Shown here one piece after another: positions 34,351-46,578 of a stretch of 64,000 bases of DNA. The stretch is taken from assembly GCA_021397835.1 (NCBI GenBank), contig JAJFZO010000028.1, positions 620,001-684,000 of the forward strand, in the 5' to 3' direction. Numbering within the stretch: position 1 is the stretch's first letter; each line of letters opens with the position of its first letter. The translations under genes were made by a program, and so were the position numbers. A model generated the notes under the pieces. It was not told the DNA's origin. It saw nothing but the letters and a program-made list of their open reading frames with translations, and searched no databases. Origin of the DNA: Moringa oleifera (Eukaryota; Streptophyta; Magnoliopsida; Brassicales; Moringaceae).

Positions 34351-35062
34351 AAGCTGACAATCATGTACTACAAGTCCAACATGATTTCACATTAAATCAA
34401 GAGTTTGCTAAAAAAAACTTCACCAGGAAATGTATATGCAATTACATACATAAACAAAGAGGATAAGCTAACAAGTAGATTATAGGTTGAAAATAAAAGG
34501 GAGAAGATTGCTTGTTTTGGTTGACCCAAAAGAATCAAGCATGCCATGTTTTGGTTGACGACTATCCATTTCATGGCTCCATAGAACTATCATTTCTACT
34601 CAAAGTTAATGGTTGTGACTCTAAAAAGATGCATAATCAGTGAAAAAGTCTTCCATCATTCAAAAAACGTTTACAAATGATAGCTAACTCTATTTCTTGT
34701 TTGGTTATAGTTAAAAAGTGACACAAAAAAATGACAATTCAAACTATTAAAACACTAACCTTCCTGATAAAATTAAGACTGCATGATGAGTAGTTGTCGC
34801 AGGTTTTGAAAGGTGAGGTCTTTCCAAGTAAGATCCACAAATGCAATAAATAGACATAATTGGATAACGCTTACCAAGTGTAATTTGTTAATCTTCGTGA
34901 TAAATTTTGATAATGAACAAGCAATGAAGCTTGATGAATAAGAAAGAATTCATCAAACAAACAATGGGAGGCCTAATACCGAAAGAAAGTGAATATGAAG
35001 TTATGAATCTATAATAGCAGCATTCTTAAAATCTCATCAATTTTCATAAAAAGAATAAATTA
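34350..35062 (-). pseudogene. ~650-bp unit and truncated gene Y exon cut by satellite
   Basis: One ~650-bp unit (34,390-34,970) leads into the gene Y exon. Only its 3' part is left: 35,060-35,012 encodes a decayed form of FILSMKxDEILRMLL. The exon stops at about 35,062, where telomere-like DNA begins ('ttagagga' joined to 'tagaccc'). The equivalent uninterrupted exon is at 31,721-31,960. Confidence 0.65.
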
Positions 35063-37145
35063 GAGGATAGACCCAAGGCACTAGACCTTAGGCCTTAAAA
35101 CACTAGATTGTCAACACTAGAGCTTGGACCTTAAACCCTAGAATCCTGCACCCTAAACCTAGATCCTAAAACATTGAAATATTTAAACCCAAAGGCCTTA
35201 GAACCTAGACTCTAGAATCCAGACATTAGACCCAAAATTCTTAGACCTTAGATCCTAAACACTAGATCCTTGACCATAGTCAGTAGAACGTAGATCTTAG
35301 ATGTCCTAGACCATAAAACCCTAAAACTCAAAACCTAGACCACGGAGCCAAGACGTCAGACCTTGGACCTTAAAATACTAAACTGTCAACACTAGACCTT
35401 AGACCCTAAACCCTAAAATCCTGAACCCTAAACCTAGATCCTAAAACATTGAAACCTTTAAACATGAAAACCTTAGAACCCAGACTCTAGAACTTAGACC
35501 TTAGACTTCAAATTCTTAGACCCTAAAACCCTAGAACATTAAGACCTAGACCCTAGACCTTTGACCTTAAACTCTATACCCTAAATTTTAGATCCTAAAC
35601 CTTAGACCATATGCTTTAGATACTAAAGCCTAGATTTTGGATCATAATTCTTGAACAATATACTCACAGACCCTAGACTTTAATTATTAAACTCTAGATC
35701 TTGGATCCTAAACTTTAGGCATTAGATTCTAGACCCTAAACCCCTTAAACTATAGACCTAAGATATTAGACCTGACACTGAGCCCTAAATCCTACATCTA
35801 AACCTTAGATCTAAAATCCTGGATCCTTGATCATTGATCCTAAACCCTAGACCCTAAACTCTAACCCAATAACCTTAACCAAAACCCTAAATCCTAAATC
35901 CAAGACCCTAAACGTTAGACCCTAATTGTAAAATCCTACATTGGATCCTTCACCCTAAAACCCAAGACCCTAAACGTTAAATCCTAATTGTAAAATCCTA
36001 CATTAGATTCTTCACCCTAAAACCCAAGACCCTAACCCTAAAACCCTACCTCTAAAACCTAGACCCTAGAACCTAAAACACTAAAACCTAAAACTCTGCT
36101 AAAACCATAAAACTTGAAACCTGAAAGCCCTAAAACCTATAACATATATCCTAAACCTTAGACCCTGGACTCTAAACCCTATACACAAAAATCCTAAAAC
36201 ATTAAAACCCAATAACCCTAAAACCTTAACACTAGACCGAAAAACCCTAAAAACCTATACCTTAGGTCCTATACCTTAAAACATAAGACTTTAAACCCTA
36301 AATCCTAAAACATTAAAACAAAAAACCCTAAAACTTAAAACTCAAATCATAGATCCTGGATCTTAAAACCCTGGGCTCTAGACCCTAAACCATAAACCCT
36401 AAAACCTTAAACTTAGACCCTCGACCTTAAAATTCTAAACCCTTAGAACCAAAGACCTTAAAACCTAAACCTCAAACCTTACATCCTAGACCTTAAAAAC
36501 TCTAGACCCTAGACCTTGAAACCTTGAAACTCTAGACCTAGACATTTGACCTTAAAATTTTAGACCTAAACCTGAAAACCATAGACCCTAAATTCTAAAA
36601 CTATTGACTGATACCTTAAAACTATAGACCTAGACCCTAAAATCGTAAACTCTAGAGCTTAGAGATGAGACCTTGAAACTTTCAAACCTAGAACATAAAA
36701 CCTAGACCTAAGCCATAAACTCTTAACCCTACACGTTGAACCTTGACCTCGGACCTTGTACTTTGGGTCCTAAGCCCCAGTTCTTGCACCCTAAACCCAA
36801 AATCTTAACACAAATATCCTTCCCCTGGACTATAAACCCTAGGCCTTAAAGCCTTAGACCTTAGATTCAGGCCCTGGATCCAAGATCGAAAAATCTAGAC
36901 CATAAATCCTAGAACCTAACCCCAAACCTAAGGCCCTAGGCCCCAGGCCCTAGACCAAAAAATCTAGACCTTAAATCTTATAACTTAGACCCCAAACCTT
37001 AGACCATAGGCCCTAAGCCCTAGAACTTAACCCTAGAACCTCAAAGCCTAGGCCTTGAAACCTAGACCAAAAGCCTACACCCTTGACCCTAGATCCTAAA
37101 ACCTAAATCCTTGACCCTAGTCCGTAGACTCAAAACCTAGACCTT
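35063..37145 (+). repeat. Degenerate telomere-like satellite, block C
   Basis: 2.1 kb of the same 7-bp CCYTARA satellite, same orientation. Its first bases align to about 19,843 of block A, so it lacks the first 3.7 kb of that block. It is more diverged from A and B than these are from each other. A tandem duplication of about 60 bp is private to this block (35,905-36,030; 'aattgtaaaatcctacatt' occurs twice). A small island continues at 37,360-37,455 inside the A-rich block. Confidence 0.9.
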
Positions 37146-38375
37146 AAACCTTAGACAACAATACAAAAGAAAGATAAGAAAAATAGACTACTGAATGAAA
37201 GATAATCCAAAAAACAAAAAAAAAATTATATGCTAGAAAATATATCATAAAATAAAAACAAACAAAAAAGAGAAATAAACTCGAGAACCCAACAAAATTA
37301 AAAATTACAAAAATAAAAAAATGCAAACAAAAAAAAACATGACAACAAAGAGCATACGATGACCCTAAATCCTAAACTTAAACCCTCGATCACTAGATCC
37401 TAAAACTTAAACCCTCTACTCTAGTTCCTAAACCTAAAACCTAGACCTTAAAACCATAGACAATAATACAAAAGAACCATAAAGATAGATAAAAAATAAA
37501 ATAAACTATTGAATTAAAGACAATCTAAAAAATAGAGAAAATACGCAAAAAGAGAGATCATAAAATAAGAACAAACAAAAAAGAAAGACAAGCATAAGAA
37601 AACAAACAACATACAAAATTTCAAAAAAAAAAAAAAACAAACATTACAACAAAGAACATAGCAAAAACACATAGCAAAGAAGAAACAAAATATTGAAAAA
37701 AATTACAAGAATATTAAAAAAAAAGAAAAAAGAGAAACAAACAATAGTATGGAACTAGTATGAAAATAGATAACAAGACATAAGCAAAAAAAAAAAAAAA
37801 GAAGAAGAAGAAGAAGAAGTAAAAACAGTAAAAAGATCATGCGCAAAACAACCTAAAAAAGTAATAAACGCAAAGACAATACAAAAAAAAAATACGCATA
37901 AAAACAAATAAATGGGAACAAGCACAAAGTAGAAAACATAGAACAGAAATAAGTTCAAGAATTGAGTATGAAACTAAATACAAAAAAAGCAAGCATAAGA
38001 ACATAAAAATAGAAAATAGATACAAGAACAAAGGAGAACCAACCAACAATAGCAACATCATAGAATCAACACAAAAAAAAATGAATAAAAAAATTTAAAA
38101 CAAATAAAAACAAAATAGTAAAGAACAAGCATGAAAACAAAGAAGAAAGAGTAGAGGATAAGTGTGAGAACAAAAAAGAAGGAAAGAACAGCATAAACCT
38201 AATAACAAAGAAAAAACACAAAAACAAAAACAAGCAAAAATACTAAAATAAAATACTAGCTATAAAAATACAAAACTACTAGAGAATGAACATAAAAGAA
38301 ATCAAACAAAGACAAGTAAAAGCAACACTACAACAACGATAGACAAAATACAAAATCACAATGGAAAAATAGGTA
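37146..38375. repeat. A-rich low-complexity block, copy C
   Basis: Counterpart of 22,019-23,240, in the same place after the satellite, with a telomere-like island at 37,360-37,455. A (GAA)n stretch at 37,800-37,820 is private. No protein is encoded. Confidence 0.85.
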
Positions 38376-38479
38376 CTTTTCTACGCAACTACACCTCTTT
38401 GTTAACCATATTGATCAACCATAATTCTTTAGTTAACTAATGATTGTTGAACATCTTACAAAAAAAAATAATAATAAAT

Positions 38480-39515
38480 TTATGGTGCACTTTTAACAAC
38501 ATTGAAGGTATCTTCCTCATCATTTCTTTCACAACCTACCAGTTCTCTCACACCTTTAATCACATCAAATAGCTTCAAAAATTCTTCATTATCCATATAA
38601 AACTTTTAGGACCAATAATAAAAGGAATTGTAATTAGGACTACTAACATTTTTTTGCTTTAAGTCTTCCTAAGCCTTATGCTATGACAAGAACCCAATTA
38701 ACATGTGAAATCTATATGGCAAAAAGAATAAAAAGGAATCATAATATAAAGCATGTTACTCCATCAAGTCTATGCTTACTATCTCATCATGAGTGTAATG
38801 GTTGAACATTGAAAGCCATAATCCCAAAATGTTGACTCTTAACAACAATTCCCAATTTGTTAACTTGGAAACTTCTTTCCATTATCAACTATGTTAAGAA
38901 AACCTAAGTTGCATCATATCCATCACATTTAATAACTGACAAGTTTCTTATTTAACATTTAATGCTAAATTATTATATTTTTAAGAGAAAGGAATCCAAA
39001 TTAGAGAATTATATGTGCCTCTTTATCAAGCTCACCTAACGCCCTTAGTACTTCTAGCTTTGCCCTTGTACCAAGCAACAAGACAGCCTCAAGCCACAGT
39101 TTTTCACACTGGAAGCAAACATAAGGAAAATTCATCAGTTTAAAAAATTCGAAGCTAATCAATATGAAGAAAAGAAATATCTTAACTTACTTCTGCTATC
39201 ATTTTGAGAACTCCATTAAAGTCGTAGATTGATTTGATTGATGCTTAATGTGAATTGAAAATAATAACAATATATTAAAAGCTATTATCATTTGAACACT
39301 TACAGTGACTAAAATATGCAGCTAGTAAAATTATCAAATCCACAATGACAGGAGTTAAAACATAGCCCTAGAATAAATAGAAACAATATCTACATCAATG
39401 GTTCAAAAAATGTTATAACCAAACAAGACATATATGACACAAGTTCCTCATCTTCCTGCCAAAGCATTACTTCAAAAGCACTACGGAGTATCCAATGCAA
39501 ATACTAAAGAAAAAA
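38480..39515 (-). pseudogene. Gene Y (unidentified) 3' exons, copy C, best preserved
   Basis: Minus-strand exon about 39,510-39,390 reads YLHWILRSAFEVMLWQEDEE then LVSYM. The next, about 39,135-39,040, reads CFQCEKLWLEAVLLLGTRAK then LEVLRALGELDKEA. The last, about 38,600-38,480, reads MDNEEFLKLFDVIKGVREL, VGCERNDEEDTFNVVKSAP and stop. All three are open, and the second keeps 20 bp that A and B have lost between two AGGGC words. This gives the best view of the protein's end: an acidic, helical tail. I cannot assign a family. Whether the exons are still joined by splicing is unknown. Confidence 0.6.
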
Positions 39516-39599
39516 AGCTCATTTTGTTTGGTCAAAGAGAAGAGTTCAAGCATCATATAATCTATTACGCATTGAAAAAAGAATGTGCAAAGATCTCTC

Positions 39600-41080
39600 T
39601 TGCTAAAAAACTTTAGCAAAAAATTTAGATACAATTACATATGCAAACAAGGTAAAAGATATGCAGACAAGAATATAACAAATTGAAAGCAAGAGACAAG
39701 AAGAATGCCTTTTTCGGGTTGCATACAAAGAATATGGAGCAAACTTGTTTTGGATGATGACTATCATTTCTATATAACTATAACTTCTACACAAAATCAA
39801 TGGCTTTATCTCGCTTGAATATATCTAAAAAGTTGTGAATTAAATCAGTAAAAAAGATTCCTATAAGAAAAAAACACATTTAGAAATGATGACTAACTCC
39901 TTTCTTTTTTCTATTCTAGTTAAAACAATGGCATATAAGTACAATTTAAAACATCAAAATCAACAATGATGAGTGCCCATCCTAGCTTATGATAGGTGAG
40001 GTAGTCCTACAAAGGATCCACAAATACTATGAACACACATGATCAGACAAAACTTACTAGTAGCTGCACATTATTTAATTTATATATCTCTATCAGAATA
40101 TCAACTTCGAAGAAAAAAAGATTACTTGGATTAAAAAAAATAAAAATGATTGAAAAAGTGACCTTCACTGAAATAAAGACGACTAAAAAAATTAATTCAA
40201 TTTGTATGCTTAGAAACAAGAGTAGAGGCATTACCCAATTTATTGGATGTTAAATCAATGGTCTTATTTGATATGCATATATAATGAGGTAGATAGACAT
40301 ACAGATATGCAAGTTATAGATTAAAAGCAAGAGAGAGAAAGATTGTCTTATTTTGGTTGCATGCGAAAGAATAAAATAGGCATTGTATTGATTGATGCCA
40401 ATTCATTTCTTAACTCCATATAACTATAACTTATCCCCCCTCCCAAAAAAAGAAAAAAAAGGCTATGTCTTACTAGAACAAATCTGTAAAGCAATGAATC
40501 AAATTAGTGAGAAGTCATCTATCAATAAAAGAACATTTATAAATATTAACTCACTCCCTTATTTTTCTATTATACTTAACAATAAAAAAAGCACAATTCA
40601 AAAAATTAAAATCAATAGTAATCTTTTTAGTGATCATGACACTATATGATGTGCAGCTTATAAACGTGAGGTGTTTTCAAAAAGGATCTATGGGTACTAT
40701 GAACAGACTTGATTGGATAACACTTACGAAATGTTGCATATTGATTAATTTGCTGAACTACGTAAAATATCAAATGCAAATAAATAAAAATGAACTTGGT
40801 TAAATAATAGAAGTGACCAAAAGAAAGATGAACTTGGTTTAAAAAATAAAAGTGACCAGAAGATTAACTTTCATTGAAATAAAAATGTATAAACAAAAAA
40901 TTTCATTTTGTATGCTCAAACAGAAGTGTAATTTGCTAATCTCCATGATAAATCTTGGTAAGGAATAGGCAATGGAAGGCCTAAATTGAAAGGTCTCAAT
41001 CACAAGAAAGATTACTTCACGAATAAGAATTCATTCATTAAACAAACAATGGAAGGCCTAATACAAAACGAAAATTGAAT
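39600..41080. repeat. ~650-bp repeat units, copy C
   Basis: Two units equivalent to 24,420-25,880, with the same word order. The C-rich stretch at 40,436-40,445 is short, so the strong G-quadruplex pattern seen in A and B is absent. Confidence 0.7.
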
Positions 41081-41096
41081 ATAAAGTTATGAATCT

Positions 41097-41280
41097 ACCA
41101 TATCAGCATCCCTAAGATCTCGTTAACTTTCATGGAAAAAACAAAATTAAAGGAACTCTGAGTACACATGATTGTATGCAAAAATCTAAAAACATTTCTA
41201 CCCATTTCCATAACATCATATTAAAGAGCCCCTTAATTGCTTCAAAAATTATGAGATTTACGACTAACACTGGTTATAGA
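41097..41280 (-). pseudogene. Gene Y (unidentified) upstream exon, copy C, frameshifted
   Basis: The minus strand shows LIIFEAIKGLFN, then a frame change, then remnants of VFRFLHTIM and FNFVFSMKVNEILGML. A loss of a few bases after LFN breaks the frame, and sequence ahead of LIIFEA is shortened relative to 25,905-26,110. Confidence 0.55.
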
Positions 41281-41499
41281 AGAGAAAAACGAGCAAAAAA
41301 TTAGAAATATGGTCATACCTCAAATTTTGCTGTTCCAATATCAAGCTTCTACTTCACTTCTTTATGAACATCTAGATCTGCAAGTCAATAAGAATGAAAA
41401 AAATAAGTAGAAATCATCATAGTAGAACTTGAATATTCATTGTAGGAATTGAAAAGATTTTACCCAGAAAAAGAAGAAGAAAAAGCTACTAAAACAAGG

Positions 41500-41985
41500 T
41501 TATTGCTCCACAAATTACCAACAGTGATTGGTTCGATTGATGCAAAAACAGGTTAGCTCTTAACACCGTCCTCTCTTACTGGAGTGTAGATAGCCACAAG
41601 TATGTACCCCTCATATATATCATCCCTATCTCTCCTGAAGCATCATCAAATGAGTCTTTACAAAAATAAAACTTTTAAGGAACCAAGGGATATGATGCCA
41701 GTTAATTATATTTAAGAAAATATCTAATCTATGAGGTGAAAATATGTCATAATTTTAACTAATAAAATATAAATGGAACTAATATTAAAAAGCACATGAT
41801 AAGTAAACACCAGCGCATGTAATGAACTACAGAAAAAAGTTACGCTAACCTAGTTTCCTTATTCTCATGCATCCATTCAAACTTGCTAGGTCACTCTCTA
41901 CCTCCAAAGTACTCTTCAAATCCTTTGATAATACTTCCTTTAATGGCATTTATGATGTTTCAAACATTACTAACAGAAGCAAGAG
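41500..41985 (-). pseudogene. AIR9: AIR9-like exon pair, copy 6
   Basis: Nearly identical to 2,230-2,722: the same SIIKGFEEYFGGRE followed by TGA and PSKFEWMHENKE, and the same shortened GRMYEANVDDV exon ahead of LVAIYTPAREDGV-type sequence. It is the AIR9 part of module 1 copy B. Confidence 0.75.
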
Positions 41986-42648
41986 TTGTCACTAGGTAAC
42001 ATAATCATTATTTAATGGATTATCACCATTTCTAAGAGTTTTAAAAGATTAGAAATAGAAAATGTTCAAACAGCTACAGAGAAAAACACACATTGGTCGT
42101 GAAACTTCATAAAAACCAACCCATCCTTAAATTTCAATTAGATAATATGTGAACAAGCAGTTGTCATACTTAATTAGATCAAAAGGTAAAGGCAATGCAC
42201 AAGCATACAAAGACACACAACCAAATAGAGTAATAACATGTACATATATGTATCCACACTAAGACATGCAAAAGTAACACAAACACTCAAGTAAAATAGA
42301 AAAAAATATTATAAATTTGATAAAGTCAAAGAAGATTAGAAATAATTGCTTCGAATGATGCTCATACGCAACAACAATCCACGACAGTCTCAACACACAT
42401 AATCCAAATATACTATACTTGTCAGTTCAAGCTCAGGAAAGTATCTCCCTTCATCAAAAAGTGCATAAATCATTACATGATTAATGAATGAAAAGAATAA
42501 AGAAAATTGCAGTTGAAAGTATTGCAAAAGATTTTCATTAGAAAAAAGCTCTCACCTCCTCCTCAGAAGAATGGCTAGTTTTGACAATAAATTATCAGCA
42601 CAATTAACAGTAACCACTAAAGTGTCCAATGAATCATAATACTAACTT

Positions 42649-42802
42649 AATAGCGACTCTTTCCATATCCTCCTTCTTAATTACCCCACGATAATCCAAT
42701 TTAGCCACGTAATTATGCAAGCTAACTGCAGCAACTTTAGGAACAATAGCATTCAAAGCATACATGACAGTCCCACCTGTGGCACCATTGCAAGTAACAA
42801 GG
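42649..42802 (-). pseudogene. TIC110: TIC110-like exon, second diverged copy, module 1B
   Basis: Counterpart of 3,386-3,539. It reads MYALNAIVPKVAAVSLHNYV and KKEDMERVAIK. The VP of the TIC110 motif VPEVAAV is kept here (copy A has VLEVAAV), while E has changed to K, so the two copies have drifted separately. The weakened donor is shared. Confidence 0.8.
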
Positions 42803-43415
42803 CTAACAATTAATGTAAAAGAAATAGGAAGAAGAAGAAGGAAAAAACAGAGAATCAAAGCCAAGTAGAACAGCTTGAGAAATTTTCTAAAAAGGAATAG
42901 ATAGGAGAAATGAGAGAGATAAACGAAGAAGGAATAAATCAAACCTTACGGATATATTCGAAGTGAATTAGAGAGGATTAAGACAAGCAGATCTATTTTG
43001 ACCATTAACAGAGAGAGAAATGTCTATTTTTGTGTGATAGTTTAAAATAACTTATAATATATAGTTGAATAGCAAGGCATTTTGCGTGCTATAAATGTCT
43101 ATTTGGGCTTGTAAGTAGTTCTTGGTTGGGCACAAGCTAAGGATCCAAACAAAATATAAGACCAATAGCTTTTTAAGAACGATTTAACTATCGAGCCTGA
43201 CCCAAATCACAAAGCCTTATCTGTAGTGTGGGCTTCATGGCTTATGTCATAAGAGCTTTAGTAGTAGAAATTTTAGAGGCAAGAGATTTATAACAAAAAC
43301 CTCTCACTAAATAGTTTTATATTCTTCTTTTGAGAAGTCTACCTGCATATTACAGATGTATGTTGACAAAATGTTTTGACAAACCATTTTGCCTCAGGAC
43401 CTCATTTATGAAGAA

Positions 43416-44069
43416 TGTCTACTGATGCGTTTCCTTTTCTATAGACTGCTCTGCAAGATACCTGTCATATGCAAAACTAGGAAGAGTCAGGCCTCTTTCA
43501 ATGAAGATTTGCGTGTGGTAGCCAGAGGTATGAATATCAAATTATGTTCATTATGCATGAATATTTGCCAAAAAAAAAAAACTGTAAATATCCAATATCT
43601 AGAAAGAACGAAATGAAGAAATTACTTAGTAGTGTAGAAGCCTGTGGAATACCAAGCCTTTAGAACAGTAGCTGGATCTGTTTCAGAGCCCATACATGGA
43701 TCTGTTTCCTCCTTATTTTCTTCCCTCTCAACATTTTCTGTGTACAAGGAAGCATAAAAGGTAAGACAGAAGAACACTATAGTAAAAGCATCTCTCATGT
43801 AGTCCGAAAGCATATCAAGACATATGAAAACCCGATGAATTAGTAGGAGTTTCCATCTTCATGGAAGATATAGCTCTTTCTGCTGCTCCTATGGCTGTTT
43901 TAGCAATGTCACCTTCGAGAGATAGTGGCTTTGTAGCACCATTAGTAGCATTGCACGTGTTACCACCACATGTCACACCTAAGGAACAAACAGGATACAA
44001 TGCCCAATGGGCAACCAATTAATCACAACATTGCCAAATTGTTGTAGATCTTTGCTGCCTAAATGAACA
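43416..44069 (-). pseudogene. SMN-like C-terminal exons, copy B (frame of last exon intact)
   Basis: Counterpart of 4,150-4,800. It reads CSLGVTCGGNTCNATNGA, IGAAERAISSMKME, TDPATVLKAWYSTGFYTTK, and from 43,461 YLAEQSIEKETHQ followed by a stop. The CAG at 43,446-43,448 is TAG in copy A. Exon borders are as in copy A (43,737-43,626 and 43,461-43,416 for the last two). The 5' half of the gene is absent here too, so it cannot make a full SMN-like protein. Confidence 0.6.
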
Positions 44070-44307
44070 ACTATGCCATAGATGTCACAATAACAAAAAC
44101 AGATTTTGGATAAGGACAAGTTTCTGATATACAATAACAAAGTATTATTTCTATGCACTTCAGGCACATCCAGCAGAAGTAAGTCTATAAGATTACTGTT
44201 GTTAACTTATCAGCCACAAACTCCATCTACAACAAGGAAAAGGAGGAAGGGGAGATGAAAAAGGCCTAAAGAGTAGCAGCATTGATCCTGTAAAAGAACT
44301 TACTTAC

Positions 44308-45055
44308 TGAACCATTTCCTGCTCTGCCATAATAAATTGTATTCTTTCCCATTGAGAGGAATATGGCTTTGGCAGCCGTATACACATCCTAAGGTCCACC
44401 TACCTTTATGATATGCCATCTCAAGTTTATAAGTGTGCATAACAAAAACAGAGAGCTAACACCCTACCAACCTACACTTCCTCAAGTAACAGAGTATGCA
44501 CAATATAGAGTAACTCACATCCTTTTTGAATGATTAAAGTAGAGCAGCTGAAAAGTGATGCTACAACCAAAAAAAAAAATACAGGCAAAGAATGTACATC
44601 GAATGCAACAAAACTACTACTATTCTGTCAGATAGATCACTGCAGGAAAAATCTGGGATCACAGAGTTGAGTTTCACATTTTGTACCAGTGACCTCAGTC
44701 CTAATTTATTTACACCTTGAGTAAGCTTGGATGGGGTAGTTTGTTATATCTTGGACGTTACAGCATCAATTCCTATATATAAGAACATTTAAGTTAAGAC
44801 AAAGCAGAATTGAACATATGACTCTTATTCACTTCTAAAATACATGAAAGAAAACAAGTATCCACCTAGACAATGAAGAAAATACATAACTTTCTCATTT
44901 CAAAAGGACTGTAAAAAGATTGAACAAACAATTTTATTCATTGAAGTGGTAAGAGGTGAATTAATACCATGAAAGTAAGTGTAGCAGCTTCTGCAGCAAG
45001 AACATCTCCAGAAACAAACACAGGTGCATCCAACATGGTATGGTTTTCATATGAC
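44308..45055 (-). pseudogene. HIBADH exons, copy B
   Basis: Counterpart of 5,039-5,772: exon 45,055-44,968 has the same MLDAPV-FVSGD-VLAAEAATLTFM, and exon 44,399-44,308 the same GGP, TAG, DVYTAAKAIFLSMGKN. Both defects therefore predate the module duplication. A 20-bp segment (44,639-44,658), absent from copy A, lies in the intron. Confidence 0.85.
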
Positions 45056-45070
45056 CTACATAAAAGATAC

Positions 45071-45202
45071 TTAAATATTTGAAGCCCTTGACTAAATGCC
45101 TCCAACCATTAGGATGCAAACCAGCTTCCTTGATCAAATTTAAGGACAGAAGCTGGGGAAACTGTGTTAGCAACATATTACCATCCTCAACAATAATTGA
45201 AG
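45071..45202 (-). pseudogene. Unidentified 44-codon open exon, copy B
   Basis: Counterpart of 5,788-5,919. The frame is open and changes are few, for example a single base within the FPQL-to-SLNLIKEAG part. It is fused 15 bp ahead of the HIBADH exon, as in copy A. Family unknown. Confidence 0.45.
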
Positions 45203-45275
45203 CTTCAATACACAAGATAAACAAGTCTAAACTAACAAAAAAACATAAAGATAATATCATGTTCAGAGAGAAGAC

Positions 45276-45374
45276 ATCTTCAAGAGCACTTATATCATCA
45301 AACTTGACACCAATTTCACCAGGACGTACCATGGCAGAAACGAAATTGCTTTCATACTCCCTTTTTGTAAGGTT
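45276..45374 (-). pseudogene. ATAD1/MSP1-type AAA ATPase exon, copy B
   Basis: Counterpart of 5,993-6,091, with the same REYESNFVSAM and GEIGVKFDDISALEDV and no differences that I can see in the coding part. It contains no ATPase core. Confidence 0.7.
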
Positions 45375-46231
45375 CTGCCAGAACTTCAACATTCATACAC
45401 AGCTTTCAAAATTTCTTTATAAAGAACAGTTGATGAAGATACATGCCTTCAAACTTTGTGATGGCTTCCAAGATGTTTTTTCTGTCTCCTTCAATCTCTT
45501 AATTGTAATTTCATGGCTTCAGCAAAAATTGTTAAGATGAGATTAGCTATCTAAAGGATTGAGCAAAAAAACAATGTCAACAGGAAAGAAGAATAAGGAT
45601 TCACTAATATAAAGAGACAACTCAAAATCAATTTAATCCCATGAACGCCTAGCTCCATCCCATATAATGTTACAGTGCTCCTTTCTTCTAAATGACTGTA
45701 TGAGGCACAACAAATAAATTCATTGCTTGACCATTACTCTCCATGCCATCAATAAACCAAAGTTGTTAAAAGTGAAGGTTGCTCTAAGGTTAAAAAATGG
45801 ATCTTCAGGCAAGAGAAGCTGCTGCATCTAAGAATGGTGGGCTCAGTATTTATTAAAGATTCATACTAATGCCCATAATACATATGAAATGATTTGTGTA
45901 AGAATACTTTAATCATATTAAAATAGTTTCAAACCTCTACCCTAACGTTAATAGATTATTTCAGTTAATTAGTTAGGGAACTTATTTAATAAAAAATGGT
46001 AATAGAATAACAAAACTTGGTATTGCAGTAATATAGCTATTTGTGGTATTATCAGATCACAGCAGCATCAATAACTCAACCTGGAAGATTTATTAGTATC
46101 AAATTGTGCCAAGAGTAAACCTTCACAAATCATGCTGCTTGCCCTAAGGCATGACTCAACCACCATTATATAGAAGAACAGTCTATGCTGCTAGGAAGGA
46201 ATAGCAGACATAAGAATTGATGATTAAGTAC

Positions 46232-46547
46232 CTGGGCATCAGTAACCTTGAAAACATGCTTCCAAGGCAAAAGGAAAGATGATGCTTCTCCAAACACAAG
46301 GCTTGAAGCATAAATCAGCTTGATAAATGCCTGCACTGGAGAATCACTAATAATGATCACACTCCGCATCTTTATTTAAAATGCATAGTTCACTGCAAAC
46401 TTGCATTATCACAAGTGACCTACCTCATGCTGTTCAGCACTGCCATCATGATCTCCAATCTCAAGCCCTTGCCTATGTATCCGCCTTCCAATGTTCAACC
46501 AAAAAATCAATATCATTGAATATGATATATCTGAAATTCACTTCATA

Positions 46548-46578
<31 letters not shown>

